The notes under the pieces are model-generated. The model was not told the DNA's origin, did no database searches, and saw only the letters and a program-made list of their open reading frames with translations. A stretch of DNA of 64,000 bases from Hydra vulgaris (lineage: Eukaryota > Cnidaria > Hydrozoa > Anthoathecata > Hydridae). Position numbers and translations under genes: made by a program. Shown in pieces: positions 48,538 through 60,872 of this stretch (positions are counted from its first letter, which is position 1; each line of letters opens with the position of its first letter). The DNA is taken from NCBI RefSeq assembly GCF_038396675.1, contig NC_088932.1, positions 23,430,001 to 23,494,000 of the forward strand. Direction: 5' to 3'.

Positions 48538-50440
48538 GCTCCATAGATTGTATATGCTCGATAATCTATACAAAATTGATTAAACTTTGTTTGACAAAAA
48601 GGTTCTTTTAAATAGTTATCATTTTGCAAACTATTTATTCTTTACTTTAAAGGTAAATAGATCTTCAAAAACATTTAATAATGGGTTGTTCATACAACAA
48701 AACGTAGAATATAAAATATTATGCAAGTTAAGTTCATAAACTTTTAATACATTCATATCTTTGAATAAATGTGTTGTGTTGAAAAAACGATTTAAAAAAA
48801 TATATTATTCGCATTGCATGTTTTTGATGGCGGTAAAGACGTCGCAACCTACTTTTACCTGTGCTTCCCCAGGCATTACTTGCATAGTTTATATAACCAT
48901 GAATAAATGAGTAGTATAGTTGCTTTAAACTATTTTTGTTAAAATAATTTCTGGCCATATCGAGGACTCCAATAATTTTTGCAACTCTTGTTGATATATA
49001 ATCAATATGAGTCTTCCACGTCATTTTTCGTCAAAATAAATACAAAGGAATTTTAAAACGGAATCTTTTTTTATTTCTACTTTATCAATATAAAGTTTTG
49101 GTAAATCATTAGGCAAAAAACGTTTTTAGTTGAGGAGTGGAAAAGGATCCACTTTATTTTGTCAATATTTAAGGTTAGTTTATTGCATTTAAACCAAGTA
49201 GAAATTTGTACAAGTTTTTTATTCATATTTAAAAAAAGTTTGTTAATGTCTTTGTTTGATAAAAATAAATTGGTATTGTCAGCAAACATGAGGCTCATAA
49301 GGTTCTAGGCCTTATTTAGATCTTTGATGTATACTAAAAAGAGAAGTGGACCAAGGATTGAACCCTGTGGAACACCACATTTTATTTCCATTAATGTTTT
49401 ATTTTGAAGATCAATAGGAAGCAATTCTCCGTGGTAAACGAATTGATTTCTATTTGACAACTAACTTTTAAAGCATTTGATCAATTTACCAGTTATTCCG
49501 TAGAACACAAGTCTTTCAAGTAAGGTATCATGATTAACTGTATCAAAAGCCTTTGATAAATCGACAAAAACACCAAGTGTATGTTGTGGTTAGCAAAAGA
49601 ATATGAGACTTTGCATATAAACTGAGTAATGGTTTGTTGAATTGAACTATTTTTTTTAAAATCCAAATTGATTTTTATATAGTAAATTATTTGAAATCAG
49701 GTAGTTTTATGCCTTTTCAAAGACTATTTTTTCTAATATCTTTAAAAATGTAGGAAGGATAGAAATAGGGCGATAATTTTGACGTTTGATTTTTTTTCGT
49801 CTTAAATCGGGATAATCGTTAAATATATCGGGATAACTTTGGAAATTTTTAATAGTTTAGGGAAAACCCCTTGTTGTATAGATGTTTTGAAAACTTCAAA
49901 TAGAATATCTTTCAAGCTTTTATAGCAATCTATAATTGTGTTTCCGTTTATCGCATCTACACCGACTGCTTTGTTTCTTTTTAGAGATTTGAAGACTCTT
50001 TTAAACTCTTCAATTGATAAATCTAGGAATAAGTTATAGGGAGAAAGTAAATTATTTCAAGTTATCAAAAAATCTGCAAAGGAAACATTTGTAGAAGGAA
50101 TCCTATCAGCCAGCCGACTTACAATATCGTAAAGTATTTATTAAATTCTTTCGCTATTTCATTTGGTTTACATACACATGCATTGTTTATTTTAATATAT
50201 ATATTTTCGGAAGGAAATTTGAGCAGGTTTTCTGTTTCCCCTTTATATCTTTCAAAATTTCCTATATTTCTTTTGAGTCATTTTTTATTTAGTAATTAGA
50301 CTAGAGTAATAATTTTTTTTCAGGTTTTTACGAATTTTTTTAGTTCTGTAGTTTTTACATATGTGTAAATTGGCATGAGATTTTGTTTTTAGATATTTTA
50401 AATACAATTTTTGTTTAACTCTTGAAGATTTTTTTGAAGA
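48538..50440 (-). mobile_element. LINE family E inserted in the pogo element, same strand
   Basis: From right to left: linker KQKLYLKYLKTKSHANLH, FPSENIYIKINNACVCKPNE, KRNKAVGVDAINGN, GVFVDLSKAFDTVNHDTLLE, GVPQGSILGPLLFLVYI, and catalytic MFADNTNLFL (49298; DD has become DN). Then WFKCNKLTLNIDKIK, WKTHIDYISTRVAKIIGVLD, INYASNAWG, and finally EPFCQTKFNQFCIDYR near 48560. It lacks most of a 3' UTR and joins directly to pogo coding sequence. Frameshifts near 49300 and 49800. Confidence 0.85.
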
Positions 50441-50444
50441 TTTT

Positions 50445-50760
50445 TGTTTAATTTTTGAAGATTTAAAAATGTTCCTTCTTTAATTCTCATACGTTTTGAC
50501 TTGTTTCCTTGCGTTTTAAACATTCGAAAATTTTTTCTTTATTTTTCATTCATGTTGACAGCGTATTTTTTGGAATGCCATATTCCATAGCAACCTGAGA
50601 CTTTGATAATCCTTCTCCGATTTCCCTTTAAGCAGCGTACTTTTCTTTAATTGATTTTTTGTTCCTTTTTTTTTTTTCAGCGACAGTAGCCATAATAAAA
50701 AGTACAGACTATAAATTAAATTACATATATATATCAACTGAAAAGTGAACTGACTCATTT
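50445..50760 (-). pseudogene. Pogo/Tigger transposase, N-terminal helix-turn-helix piece
   Basis: The minus strand begins MATVAEKKKKGT. In the neighbouring frame it reads IKEKYAA, a stop, then EIGEGLSKSQVAMEYGIPKN and TLST with stop, then KNKEKIFECLKRKE. This is the CENP-B/Tigger DNA-binding domain (Pro-Lys-Asn-Thr turn). AGTTCACTTTTCAGTTGATA upstream (about 50733-50752, minus) may be the terminal repeat. An A-tract slip near 50680 and two stops break the frame. Confidence 0.8.
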
Positions 50761-51775
50761 ATATGTATTAACTAAATGACACTCATCATTTTTAAACATT
50801 ACATTAAAAAAGTTATTTTTTCCAAAAACAAAATACACTTGATTTTTTCATAACAATTTTAGTTACTATGCTGCATCTTGTTATGTTTAATTTTTATCTT
50901 GAGCTTATTTTGAGTCTAATTTTTATCTTGAGTTTATTTTAATATTTTTTGTGTGTAACGTAAAAGTTTCACTATAACTTTTTTAACTATTTTTATATTT
51001 CCTTTGAATCGTTAAAAAGTTCGTTTAAACCGTAAACCTGAGTTAATTAGAAACAATATTATAAGTTTTTTTAATATATAATTATATAAGTTAATATATA
51101 ACAATATAAGTTTTTTTTAAAATAAAAATACTTACAAAAACTTTGTAATGAAACTTTGTAAATGACATACATTTAAAGAGAAAAATCAAATTATGCCTGT
51201 TGCAAATAATAATTTAAAAACTGTGAGGGTTAAGTGCAAAAACAATGCAACTTTTAAATACGTTGCAGAAGTTCATTCAATTTATTTTTACATTGCAAAA
51301 TTACCCATTATAATATTGCTTTCGGTGAGTAATCATTTATTTTCTATAAAAAATGTCAATACTAAACAAGAGCAAATAAGCCGATTGGTTTTGGTGCAGA
51401 CAGTTACGAAAGCGCCAACCCATAACCCTAGGATATTAATGCTCTTCACATTTACGAACTAAATGTTTATCACAACTTTTTATTTAGCCTAAACTTTAAA
51501 GTAAAATAATTCCAAAATTTTTTTTATGAAAAGTTCTCCCTTATTAATTTTAAATATTAAACAAGACACTCGGTTTGTAACTGCTATTTTACACTAACGT
51601 CGCTTTAAAAATACTAACTTTTCAGTCACATGGTAGCTACCCATTTCTTAAAACTCGGCTCCTGACAAAAACATAAAAAACAGGTCACCATTTATTATGT
51701 TTTTAAAACTGAAATAAAAACATTTCTTAAATTTAAACAATATTTACTACTTTTCATATTTTATATATGAAAAGG
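50761..51775. other. AT-rich DNA, no gene supported
   Basis: A plus-strand frame at 51193-51462 has no recognisable motif and ordinary AT-rich composition. Confidence 0.45.
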
Positions 51776-52988
<1,213 letters not shown>

Positions 52989-53009
52989 ATTAAAATATAC
53001 TATTCAATA

Positions 53010-53720
53010 AATGTTTGACTGAATCTTGTTTTCCTACCTGCTGGAAAATGGCATCTTTGGTTCCAATTTGTAAAAACTGGAGAACATTCTGGTTCCTCTA
53101 ACAATTACCCAATATGATCCGGTCGGCCTTTTCTCAATTATTAGCAAAGTCTTTGAGTATTTGATTAACAAATTTTTAACATCCAATCTTAAGTCAAATT
53201 GACTGTCCGACTTACTGTCAATACGGTTCTCGGTCTTCTCGTTCTACTGTTGAGCGACAAGGCAAGAGTTATTACTCCTGACCTATCAAAAGTTTTCGGT
53301 AAAGCTTGGCATACTAGTTTTCTCCATAAGCTTTTTTTATATGGTGTATCTGGGAAATGTTTTAAGATTTAATGTTTTTATATTCCTGTCTTGACAAAAG
53401 TTTTTTTTTTTCGATAGCTTAGAACAGGCAGCCAATCTTAAATCTGATCTCACCTCTATAACAGATAGGGGCATGAATTGGTTTGTGAAATTTACCTCCA
53501 ACAAAACCCAGTTATTTACTGCAAAAAACTATTGCAAGAATATCAACGTCCTAATATTAATGTATAGCAACCCTCTCTCTGAGCTCACTTCTTTCCGTCT
53601 TCTCGGATTATTGCTCACTACTGAAACCGTTAATACAATCGATTACAAAGTTTGCATCTACGAAGGTTGCTTTCCTTTATCGTGCTTGCCAATATCTTAC
53701 TGTTGATTCCATTTTCCACT
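53010..53720 (+). pseudogene. LINE family A-like, strongly degenerate fragment
   Basis: Plus-strand frames give SCFPTCWKMASLVPICKN, FSIISKVFEYLINKFL, YGSRSSRSTVE, then LEQAANLKSDLTSITDRGMN and WFVKFTSNKTQLFTA. They parallel the first LINE (SCFQACWNKASVIPIFKN and following) but with many changes, a missing catalytic region (53340-53410) and several frameshifts. It is an older copy or a related family. Confidence 0.78.
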
Positions 53721-53849
53721 TCGACAAATCACCTATTTGTTCATGTTATCGGCAAACCATGTACATTGTTGAATGACTATTTCAATTGGTATTTACTTTA
53801 TAACCCGAAGTCTGGTGACATCCTTTGAGAATTGTATTTAAGTAGTTTG

Positions 53850-54920
53850 TGACATCGATACGGAAAATTTGTTCATCCATATAGTAAAAAAGTACATCAA
53901 CTACCTTGATGAATCGAAATCAATTGGCTGTGACGGCTTACATCTACACGTCCTTTGCAAAATCTCTTATGCCGGTCTACAAGTCCTCGTTTGCTACTGG
54001 TGTATTATCCGAATGAAAATCAAATGTCACGCCTATTTTTTAAAAAGGGATTAAAAAAGATAAGTAATTGCATAAAACTACCAATTTTTCTCGCTCAAGT
54101 CCATCCCGTGCAAGATGATGGAGAGAAGTGATTGACCAAAACAGAAAAAAAGCTCAACCGAAATAAACCGAAGTTTTGGGTATTCTCGGTGTCGAAACCG
54201 AAACTGACATTTCGGCAAATATTTTACCAAAACCAACATTTTGGCTAGTAAAAATTAATTTCATAAGAATATTTTATTTAAAAATGCAATTTTACAGTTT
54301 CTGTTTTTTTTTTATACGTGTATAATGTTAAAATTGATTACATGTGTTTCACAAATTGAAGTTTAATACATAAGTTGGCGATATAAGTTAATAGCGAAGT
54401 TTAACAACTAGTTTTGATTTTCTCTGCAAGAAAAGAAACTTTCGAGATATTTTGTGAAAACTCTAAAGACTTTAGAGCAAACTTTCAAAATGAAACCGAT
54501 ACCGAAACAGAACTTTGGTCGAATACTAATGGAGAGCATTCTTCAAACGAACATAATGGAACATTGCGTAATGGTCTAATCACACTAAAGCATTTTAATT
54601 TTGTTCATCTCAAGAGCTGCATCTCAAAACTATTAAAGGCTTAGGAACCACTGAAGAAAACAATTTTTCTTGGCTACACAGTGGACGTCATATGCACCGA
54701 ATTCGCCAAGATGTTTGACAAAGTTCCGCGTAGACACCTCCTTCACAAGTTACGAGCTCATAAAATTCAAGGCGCACTCGTAAAATAAATCTTACCTTGG
54801 CTAATCAACCGAAGTCAACGAGTGGTCAACGCATCACATCTTAATGGAAAGCGGGCACTAGTAGCTTACCTCAAGGCTCGGTCGTAGGCTCATTGTTTTT
54901 TGCGGTCTTTGTATTGTATT
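53850..54920 (+). pseudogene. LINE family F (CR1/L2-like) with an internal insertion
   Basis: 53869-54050 reads KKYINYLDESKSIGCDGLHL, the pre-RT block; 54075-54125 reads IPCKMMERSD; 54680-54910 reads FAKMFDKVPRRHLLHKLRAH and NRSQRVVN, then the remains of PQGSV. Between about 54130 and 54655 lies DNA rich in CCGAAAC motifs that is unrelated to the LINE and probably inserted. The catalytic YADD box is beyond the truncation. Confidence 0.72.
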
Positions 54921-55111
54921 AATATTCAAATTATTATCAATATATTTTAAAACGAATTAATTATAGGATATCTAAATAATAAAAAATTCAAGAATTTTAA
55001 AACTTTTAATTTAAAATCTAATACAACCTCAATTCATATATTTCAAACATATTGTAAAATAATACTATAAATATCATTTTAAAATTGTTTTTATTTTGAA
55101 AATTTATAATA
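54921..55111. other. AT-rich DNA
   Basis: No gene seen. Confidence 0.5.
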
Positions 55112-55725
55112 TTATACATTTTTAGGTGTTATAAAGTTTTTTAATTCATCAAGATGATGAAAATATTTCCCACGGTAGTTGATCAACAACTTTTTGATAT
55201 TTGAACAACGAATCCATTTATAAACATCGTCAATAAAATCAATGTCGTAGTGAAGGTGAAGACGTAATCCTTCACAAAGATTAATCCACGGGAGAAAGTT
55301 TTCTTCAAAATCATTTTTTGTTATTAAATAACGTGAAATCCATATCGTCAACCATTCAATCTTATTGTTTGGTTTGCATCCTTCGAATTTAATTGGACGA
55401 TGGAAGTACACATCGCAAACATTAATTGAACATTGATATAAAAGTTTTTTTTCTTCATCACTTAAATTATTTTTATCAACTTCTAACCTCCATAACTTTC
55501 TTCCAGATTTTATGTAATGGTTTATGAAATAATTTTCGCAAGTAGTTTCGTAAGAAGTTTTTCCATCGTTAATCGAGATCCACCACATTCGTTTACCAAA
55601 CATAAATTTATTATTCTTATCATCTCGTTTATCAACGATAGATTTTATTTCATTAGTAAATGATGATTGACTTTCATAAAAACACTCGATGAATAAATTA
55701 TCGTCATGACTTTCGCGTACACGGT
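55112..55725 (-). CDS. Unrecognised open frame, probable last exon of a gene
   Basis: The minus strand is open for about 204 codons. A possible acceptor (AATTTTGATATAG) precedes base 55725 and the frame continues through DRVRESHDDNLFIECFYESQ, MFGKRMWWISINDG, WLTIWISRYLITKNDFEENF, LPWINLCEGLRLHLHYDIDF and HLDELKNFITPKNV. It is rich in aromatic and acidic residues, has no predicted membrane segment or signal peptide, and carries no internal stop, unlike nearly every transposon gene here. An internal ATG at 55603 would give 163 residues. I recognise no domain. It may be a taxon-restricted host gene or a recently acquired gene; low GC matches the surroundings. Confidence 0.5.
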
Positions 55726-56748
55726 CTATATCAAAATTAAATACAATATTAATTTAAATAAATTTAATTAAATACAATAATATTAAATCATTATCTTAAA
55801 CAATTAAAAAAAAAAAAATTAACAAAAATTATAAATCTTTAGAATGATATGATATAAAATAAAAATAAAACATTTATTCATAAAATTTAAAAAACATTTT
55901 TAATTTTAATTATTTGACCATTATTTTTGTTTATCACATTTTTAAAACAAAATAATTTTATTTCATTATAGATTATATACGAAACATAACCGAAGTAATA
56001 AAAAGTTAATCATTTATATAAATTCATAAAATGCTTCGTTTTATTTATATTATTATTCCAAATAAATTGAAAAACTGTATTAACCCCTAATTAATTGCTT
56101 TAACGCATACAACATATTTTTGTTGATTTAAATTTTCAAGGTTCACGCAATTAATTAGATATGTAAAGCCAAAAAAGTACATCGAAACTGTATTTAAAAA
56201 AAATCGACTGATCATGCTTGGACATGGAAATTTGAAAAGTTTTTTCTTGTTTTTTGTATACGCTGAGGCTTTTTTGTTTATTTTCTTATAAACTAATAAC
56301 ACATGTAAGTTTTGAAAGTTTATAAAAAAGTTCTCTCTTTTTAAAGCGAACACAATATGCTTTTGAACTTATATGTATCATATATGCTACACTAGGCTTA
56401 AAGTTTATATATATAAAGTATATTTATACATATAAACAAATGCACATTGCTTTAGGAAAGAATTGAAAAAACAAAGACGTGGACTGTTTGGTTACCGTAC
56501 CGACGCCAATTCTAATAGCATAGCTATTTCTTGAATAGATTCAAAGCAATTTATTCGCATTTTTTGCTAGTATTATAAACCAACTAACACAGTGAGGTGT
56601 TTTGACAGAAACCGCAAATAGGTTATCGTAAAACAATAATAAATATGATTGTTTTACCTTGTTTTACCATAACATACTCGACAAAGAGTTTGAGTTGAGA
56701 AATAAGATAAGATTTGCACATTCTGCAAATGTTATGTCATAGATGATA
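55726..56748. other. AT-rich DNA, no gene supported
   Basis: A minus-strand frame at 56087-56353 has no recognisable feature. Otherwise low complexity. Confidence 0.45.
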
Positions 56749-56892
56749 TATATACATACATACATATATATATATACATATATATATATACATATATATA
56801 TATATACATATATATATATACATATATATTTATATACTATATATATATATACATATATATTTATATACATATATATTTATATACTATATATA

Positions 56893-56982
<90 letters not shown>

Positions 56983-57011
56983 TATATATATATATATATA
57001 CATATATATAC

Positions 57012-57044
<33 letters not shown>

Positions 57045-57078
57045 CATAGTATATATATATATATATATATATATACAA

Positions 57079-57144
<66 letters not shown>

Positions 57145-57153
57145 ATATATATA

Positions 57154-57208
<55 letters not shown>
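56749..57208. repeat. (TA)n / TACATA compound microsatellite
   Basis: 460 bp of TA with regular CATA and TTTATA variants, ending exactly at the Tc1-like element whose TA target site is its last unit. Confidence 0.97.
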
Positions 57209-57209
<1 letters not shown>

Positions 57210-57500
57210 CAGTATTGGACAAAACATTTGCAACCAACATCGAACAATGCTAAAAAGTGTTCCTAATTTTACATGTATTTAAAACGAAACGAACTATACT
57301 ACCACAGCAAACAGTTCAGGAGTCTGAAGTCATAGCATGCCATGACATGAGCAATCAGCTGACAGGTGACAGCACACAGGCAGAATTTCGTTGACAAGTG
57401 CAATTTTGCAGCGGACAAAGCAAGTGCAACTTTTTTGGTTTGTTTCATTTTCTTAAGTCTGGTCCGTGTCAACGTCACGGAAGTTTTTTTATAATTAAAG

Positions 57501-57613
57501 GAAGTATCCAGAAGTTTCCAGAAGCATGCAGAACCTTCCAGAAGTTTCCAGAAGAAGCATCTGGAAGCATCCAGAAGTATCCAGAAACATTCAGAAGCAT
57601 CCAGACGCATCTT
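57501..57613. repeat. Decamer array (GAAGYWTYCA) with heat-shock-element-like units
   Basis: Eleven 10-bp units run from GAAGTATCCA to GACGCATCTT with a single 3-bp insertion at 57551. Units 57511-57523 (GAAGTTTCCAGAA) and 57531-57553 (five alternating GAA/TTC blocks) match the nGAAnnTTCnnGAAn consensus of heat-shock factor sites. It lies 20-130 bp upstream of the first good transposase ATG. The regulatory role is inference only. Confidence 0.8.
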
Positions 57614-57631
57614 CGCGATTACGTAAGTGGA

Positions 57632-58409
57632 ATGTCACAAAAAAGTATTTGTGATAAATATCGCGTGAAAAAATGGACCGTATCAAGATTATGTTCCAAA
57701 TATCGTTCTACGGGGAAGTTGGCAGCAGATAACAAAGGTGGAAGACCGCATTCCACCACTTCTAGAGATGATTCTATGATCGTCAGATCCGTCGAGAAGG
57801 ATCCCTGGATATCATCAGTCAAGATACAAAAGCAATTAGAGCTGCCTGTATCGGACCGAACAATCAGACATCGTGCTGTTGAAGCCGGATTGTTTTCTCG
57901 ACGCCCTGCAAAGAAACCGCTGATTTCACTAAAAAACCAGAAGAAAAGACTCCTGTTTGCTACATCTCATATTGACTGGAATGTGCAGAAATGGCTGACT
58001 GTCCTGTTTAGTGATGAATCGAAGTTCAACATCATTGGGAGCGATGGCATTTGCCGTGTACGTCGACCGGCCGGAAAACGCCTCAATTTACGTTACTGCC
58101 ATAAGACCGTGAAGCATGGTGAAGGCAATGTAATGGTCTGGGGATGTTTTTCTGCTAACGGTCTAGGTTCAATACATCGAAACGATGGAATAATGGACCG
58201 TTTCATGTATAAAAATATCCTGAAAGATGTTGTTACCTCATGCTGAATGGAATATGCCAATAAAATGGGTTTTTCAGCAAGACAACAATCCAAAACACAC
58301 TGCAAAAGTAGTCAAGCAGTGGTTTCAAGACAAAGTTTTGAAAAACTTTGTCTCTAAACAGTTACGTAGTTGTTTCTCTAAATTAAAAAAAAGCAGCACT
58401 TTTATATAA
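57632..58409 (+). pseudogene. Tc1 transposase, third catalytic region deleted
   Basis: From ATG 57632: [20 protein letters not shown] (first helix-turn-helix), KGGRPHSTT (GRPR-like hook), [20 protein letters not shown] (second DNA-binding part), [13 protein letters not shown] (first D), [15 protein letters not shown], and after a frameshift near 58225 WVFQQDNNPKHTA (second D). After KVVKQWFQDKV a hairpin (58329-58352) replaces the DLNPIE region, so the third acid is missing. The open frame also runs upstream through the decamer array, but that part has no Tc1 similarity. Confidence 0.88.
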
Positions 58410-58458
58410 AGAAACTAAATTAGCATTATTTGGTTGCACTCGTTTTGTCTAATACTGT

Positions 58459-58519
58459 ATATATATACATATATATATACATATATATATATATACATAC
58501 ATATATATATATATATATA

Positions 58520-58590
<71 letters not shown>
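58459..58590. repeat. (TA)n microsatellite
   Basis: TA and CATA units between the Tc1-like element and the first Penelope-like element. Confidence 0.97.
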
Positions 58591-58595
<5 letters not shown>

Positions 58596-58732
58596 TTTTA
58601 ATAAATAAGACAAACTTTTTAATTAATAAAACCATTTTATTAATTCCAAACAATACATGTTTCGACTATCAATAGTCATCTTCAGTTGAAGTTTAATTTT
58701 TAAATTGTTTAAATACCTATATAGGTGATTAT

Positions 58733-59092
58733 TTCAATACTAATACAAAATGCAATTATCTGTGTAAAGATCCTATTCCTCTAGATTTCAAATCGTTCGT
58801 GGTCTACAAATTCGTATGTGCAGGATGTAACTCCTGTTATATAGGCGAAACTACTCGCCATCTCAAGACACGGATAACTGAACATTATAAAAGAGACAAA
58901 AAATCACAAATCTATAAACATCTCCATGGTAATGAAAATTGTTTTATGCAATTAAATGAAAAGTGTTTTTCCGTTTTAGATTCAGCATCTAATAAGTTCG
59001 AATTAAAACTTAAAGAAAGCATGTTCATAGAATGGTTAAAACCTGGTATGAACAAACAGGTCAACCATGTCCAATTGACACTTTCTGTTTAG
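58733..59092 (+). CDS. GIY-YIG endonuclease domain of a Penelope-like element
   Basis: The open frame of about 119 codons includes VVYKFVCAGCNSCYIGETTR (GIY-YIG core with the Penelope cysteine pair), HLKTRITEHYKRDKKS, IYKHLHGNENC, and a tail KPGMNKQVNHV. It has no stop, but the upstream reverse transcriptase is missing, so there is no natural start codon and the product would be partial. In intact elements this domain cuts the target DNA for priming. Confidence 0.88.
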   Translation, partial: FNTNTKCNYLCKDPIPLDFKSFVVYKFVCAGCNSCYIGETTRHLKTRITEHYKRDKKSQIYKHLHGNENCFMQLNEKCFSVLDSASNKFELKLKESMFIEWLKPGMNKQVNHVQLTLSV

Positions 59093-59303
59093 TTATTACT
59101 TTCTATGTATTTTTTATTTTTTATTTAACCTATTCTTTCGTCACTTCCTATTTGTTTTTTAGCATGACTTGTTATTCTTATAATAGTTTTTGTTGTATTT
59201 TTGTAATTAAATTAATAGTTTGTACACAGATAATTGCATTTTGTATTAGTATTGAAATAATCACCTATATAGGTATTTAAACAATTTAAAAATTAAACTT
59301 CAA

Positions 59304-59330
59304 CTGAAGATGACTATTGATAGTCGAAAC
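59304..59330 (+). ncRNA. Hammerhead-ribozyme-like core (CTGAAGA ... GAAAC)
   Basis: CTGAAGA, a GACTA/TAGTC stem with TTGA loop and GAAAC follow in the order of a minimal hammerhead core, as is known from Penelope-like element ends. One unpaired T lies before the stem. The inverted copy is at 58659-58685. Stems I and III were not modelled. Confidence 0.55.
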
Positions 59331-59425
59331 ATGTATTGTTTGGAATTAATAAAATGGTTTTATTAATTAAAAAGTTTGTCTTATTTATTAAAATATTTAC
59401 ATTTTTTGTGCTAAAAAGAAACTTT

Positions 59426-59428
<3 letters not shown>

Positions 59429-59487
<59 letters not shown>
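59429..59487. repeat. (TA)n microsatellite
   Basis: About 60 bp of TA between the two Penelope-like elements. Confidence 0.97.
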
Positions 59488-59492
<5 letters not shown>

Positions 59493-59532
59493 CTTGATTT
59501 ATACTTATATGATTTGAGTGTAGACATCGTGT

Positions 59533-60872
59533 ATAAGAAAACATCAAACGATACAAATTCACTTAATACAAATAATTTATTTTGAGAAATTTTCACTGGC
59601 TTATGGACACCAGCATCATCAGCTCGTAAAATATTACAAAATTTTTAGAACGTTAAAATAACAGTTTATTTATTTTTTAACTGGCGTCAGCAGTTGAATG
59701 GCTTCTTTTTTCTTTACGCAAGAATATAAAAAACGGAGTCCGAAATTTAGTTTTGACAAATCGCCCATTATCGAGATTTATTCCACCATTCGATGGGAAA
59801 CATTGGTGCCTATGTATTTCGAGTGCCTCACATACTTTGCGGTCGAATTTTTTTATTTTAACTTTTAGTTTTCTCCAAAAAGAGCAAAACTTGCTATGTG
59901 TGGCAATTGCTGATTGATAATGTTTGCCATCATTTAAACTCTTTTGGTTCTTTATTGAGTTCTTGTTCTAATTTGTAACTTTGTTTCTCCTACATATTTT
60001 TTTGAGCAATTGCATTCAACTAAATATGTTGCAGGCTGGCTATTTTCGGGAAATCTAGATTTGTTTTTACATGTTAGTAATGTTCTTAAATTAGGATTTG
60101 ATTTAAAAACTACTCTTAAATTAGGATTTGATTTAAAAACTACTAAAAACTTGATTTAAAAACCATCTGACTTTTCTAAATATTTTCCTTAACTTTGGTG
60201 ATTGTGAAGGTATCCACGGTAATGATACTGTTGGGAGAGCAATGTTCTCGGATTGAACTCTATTGTTTTTTATGGACCGTTTTTTCCTAATTTGATTTGC
60301 AATACTTTTTAGTTGGTTTTCGGTGTACCCATTTTCATTAAAAACTTGAATAAGAAAGTTTATCTTGTTTTTTAAATGTGTAACACTGCATATGGAGTAT
60401 GCGATGTGAACATAACCTTTAAATATTGCGCATAAAACTTTGGGGTCATGATCTGAGTGCAGTTTTGTTTGAATATTTGTAATGGCTTCTTTTCTGAAGC
60501 ATTTAAACTAATACTTACCTTCGCTGTTATTTATTATTGTTATATCTAGGAAATTCAGAGTTTTGCTATGGCTTTCTGTCTCAATTGTGTATTGTATTGC
60601 AAGGCGTTGTTTATTTAAGATTATTTTGAATTTCTCTGCTTCTTGGATGTTTGAAAATCTAGCATGGCTATCATTGACGTATCTTAGATAGGATTTTAAA
60701 TTGAGAGGAGGATTTAATGTCATTGTAATTTTGAAAGCGTTTTCTTTGTGATGTTTTTGAAAAGATTCTGCCAATACGAACATGAATGAATGACCAATAG
60801 GACCGGAATTCTCCAATTCATGGATCTCGTTGTTCCAAAAAAAATAACAACGATGTAAACAAAGCTCTATAA
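59533..60872 (-). repeat. Left 1340-bp inverted arm
   Basis: It reads on the minus strand as the same 102-residue RT piece (60816-60508) and GIY-YIG piece as the right arm. A 32-bp duplication (CTTAAATTAGGATTTGATTT repeated) occurs in both arms at mirror positions, so it predates the inversion. Confidence 0.93.

Larger units (their letters stand above)
57210..58457 (+). mobile_element. Tc1-like transposon with 26-bp TIRs and TA target site
   Basis: Ends CAGTATTGGACAAAACATTT (57210) and, as complement, CAGTATTAGACAAAACGAGT (58457) are flanked by TA on both sides, within microsatellites. It carries one defective transposase gene and a decamer array in its 5' region. Confidence 0.93.
58591..59398 (+). 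mobile_element. Penelope-like element, 5'-truncated, with 176-bp inverted ends
   Basis: Arms 58591-58766 and 59223-59398 are reverse complements without gaps, and the GIY-YIG coding region lies between. The inner 34 bp of the left arm are coding (NTNTKCNYLC), so the right arm contains an inverted piece of coding sequence and the left arm an inverted 3' end. It has no reverse transcriptase domain. Confidence 0.88.

Noticed and set aside
57299..57610. Minus-strand 103-residue frame with repeated DASxCFWxLL-like units
   Set aside because: It is the reverse reading of the 10-bp array, which is open in several frames because of its period.
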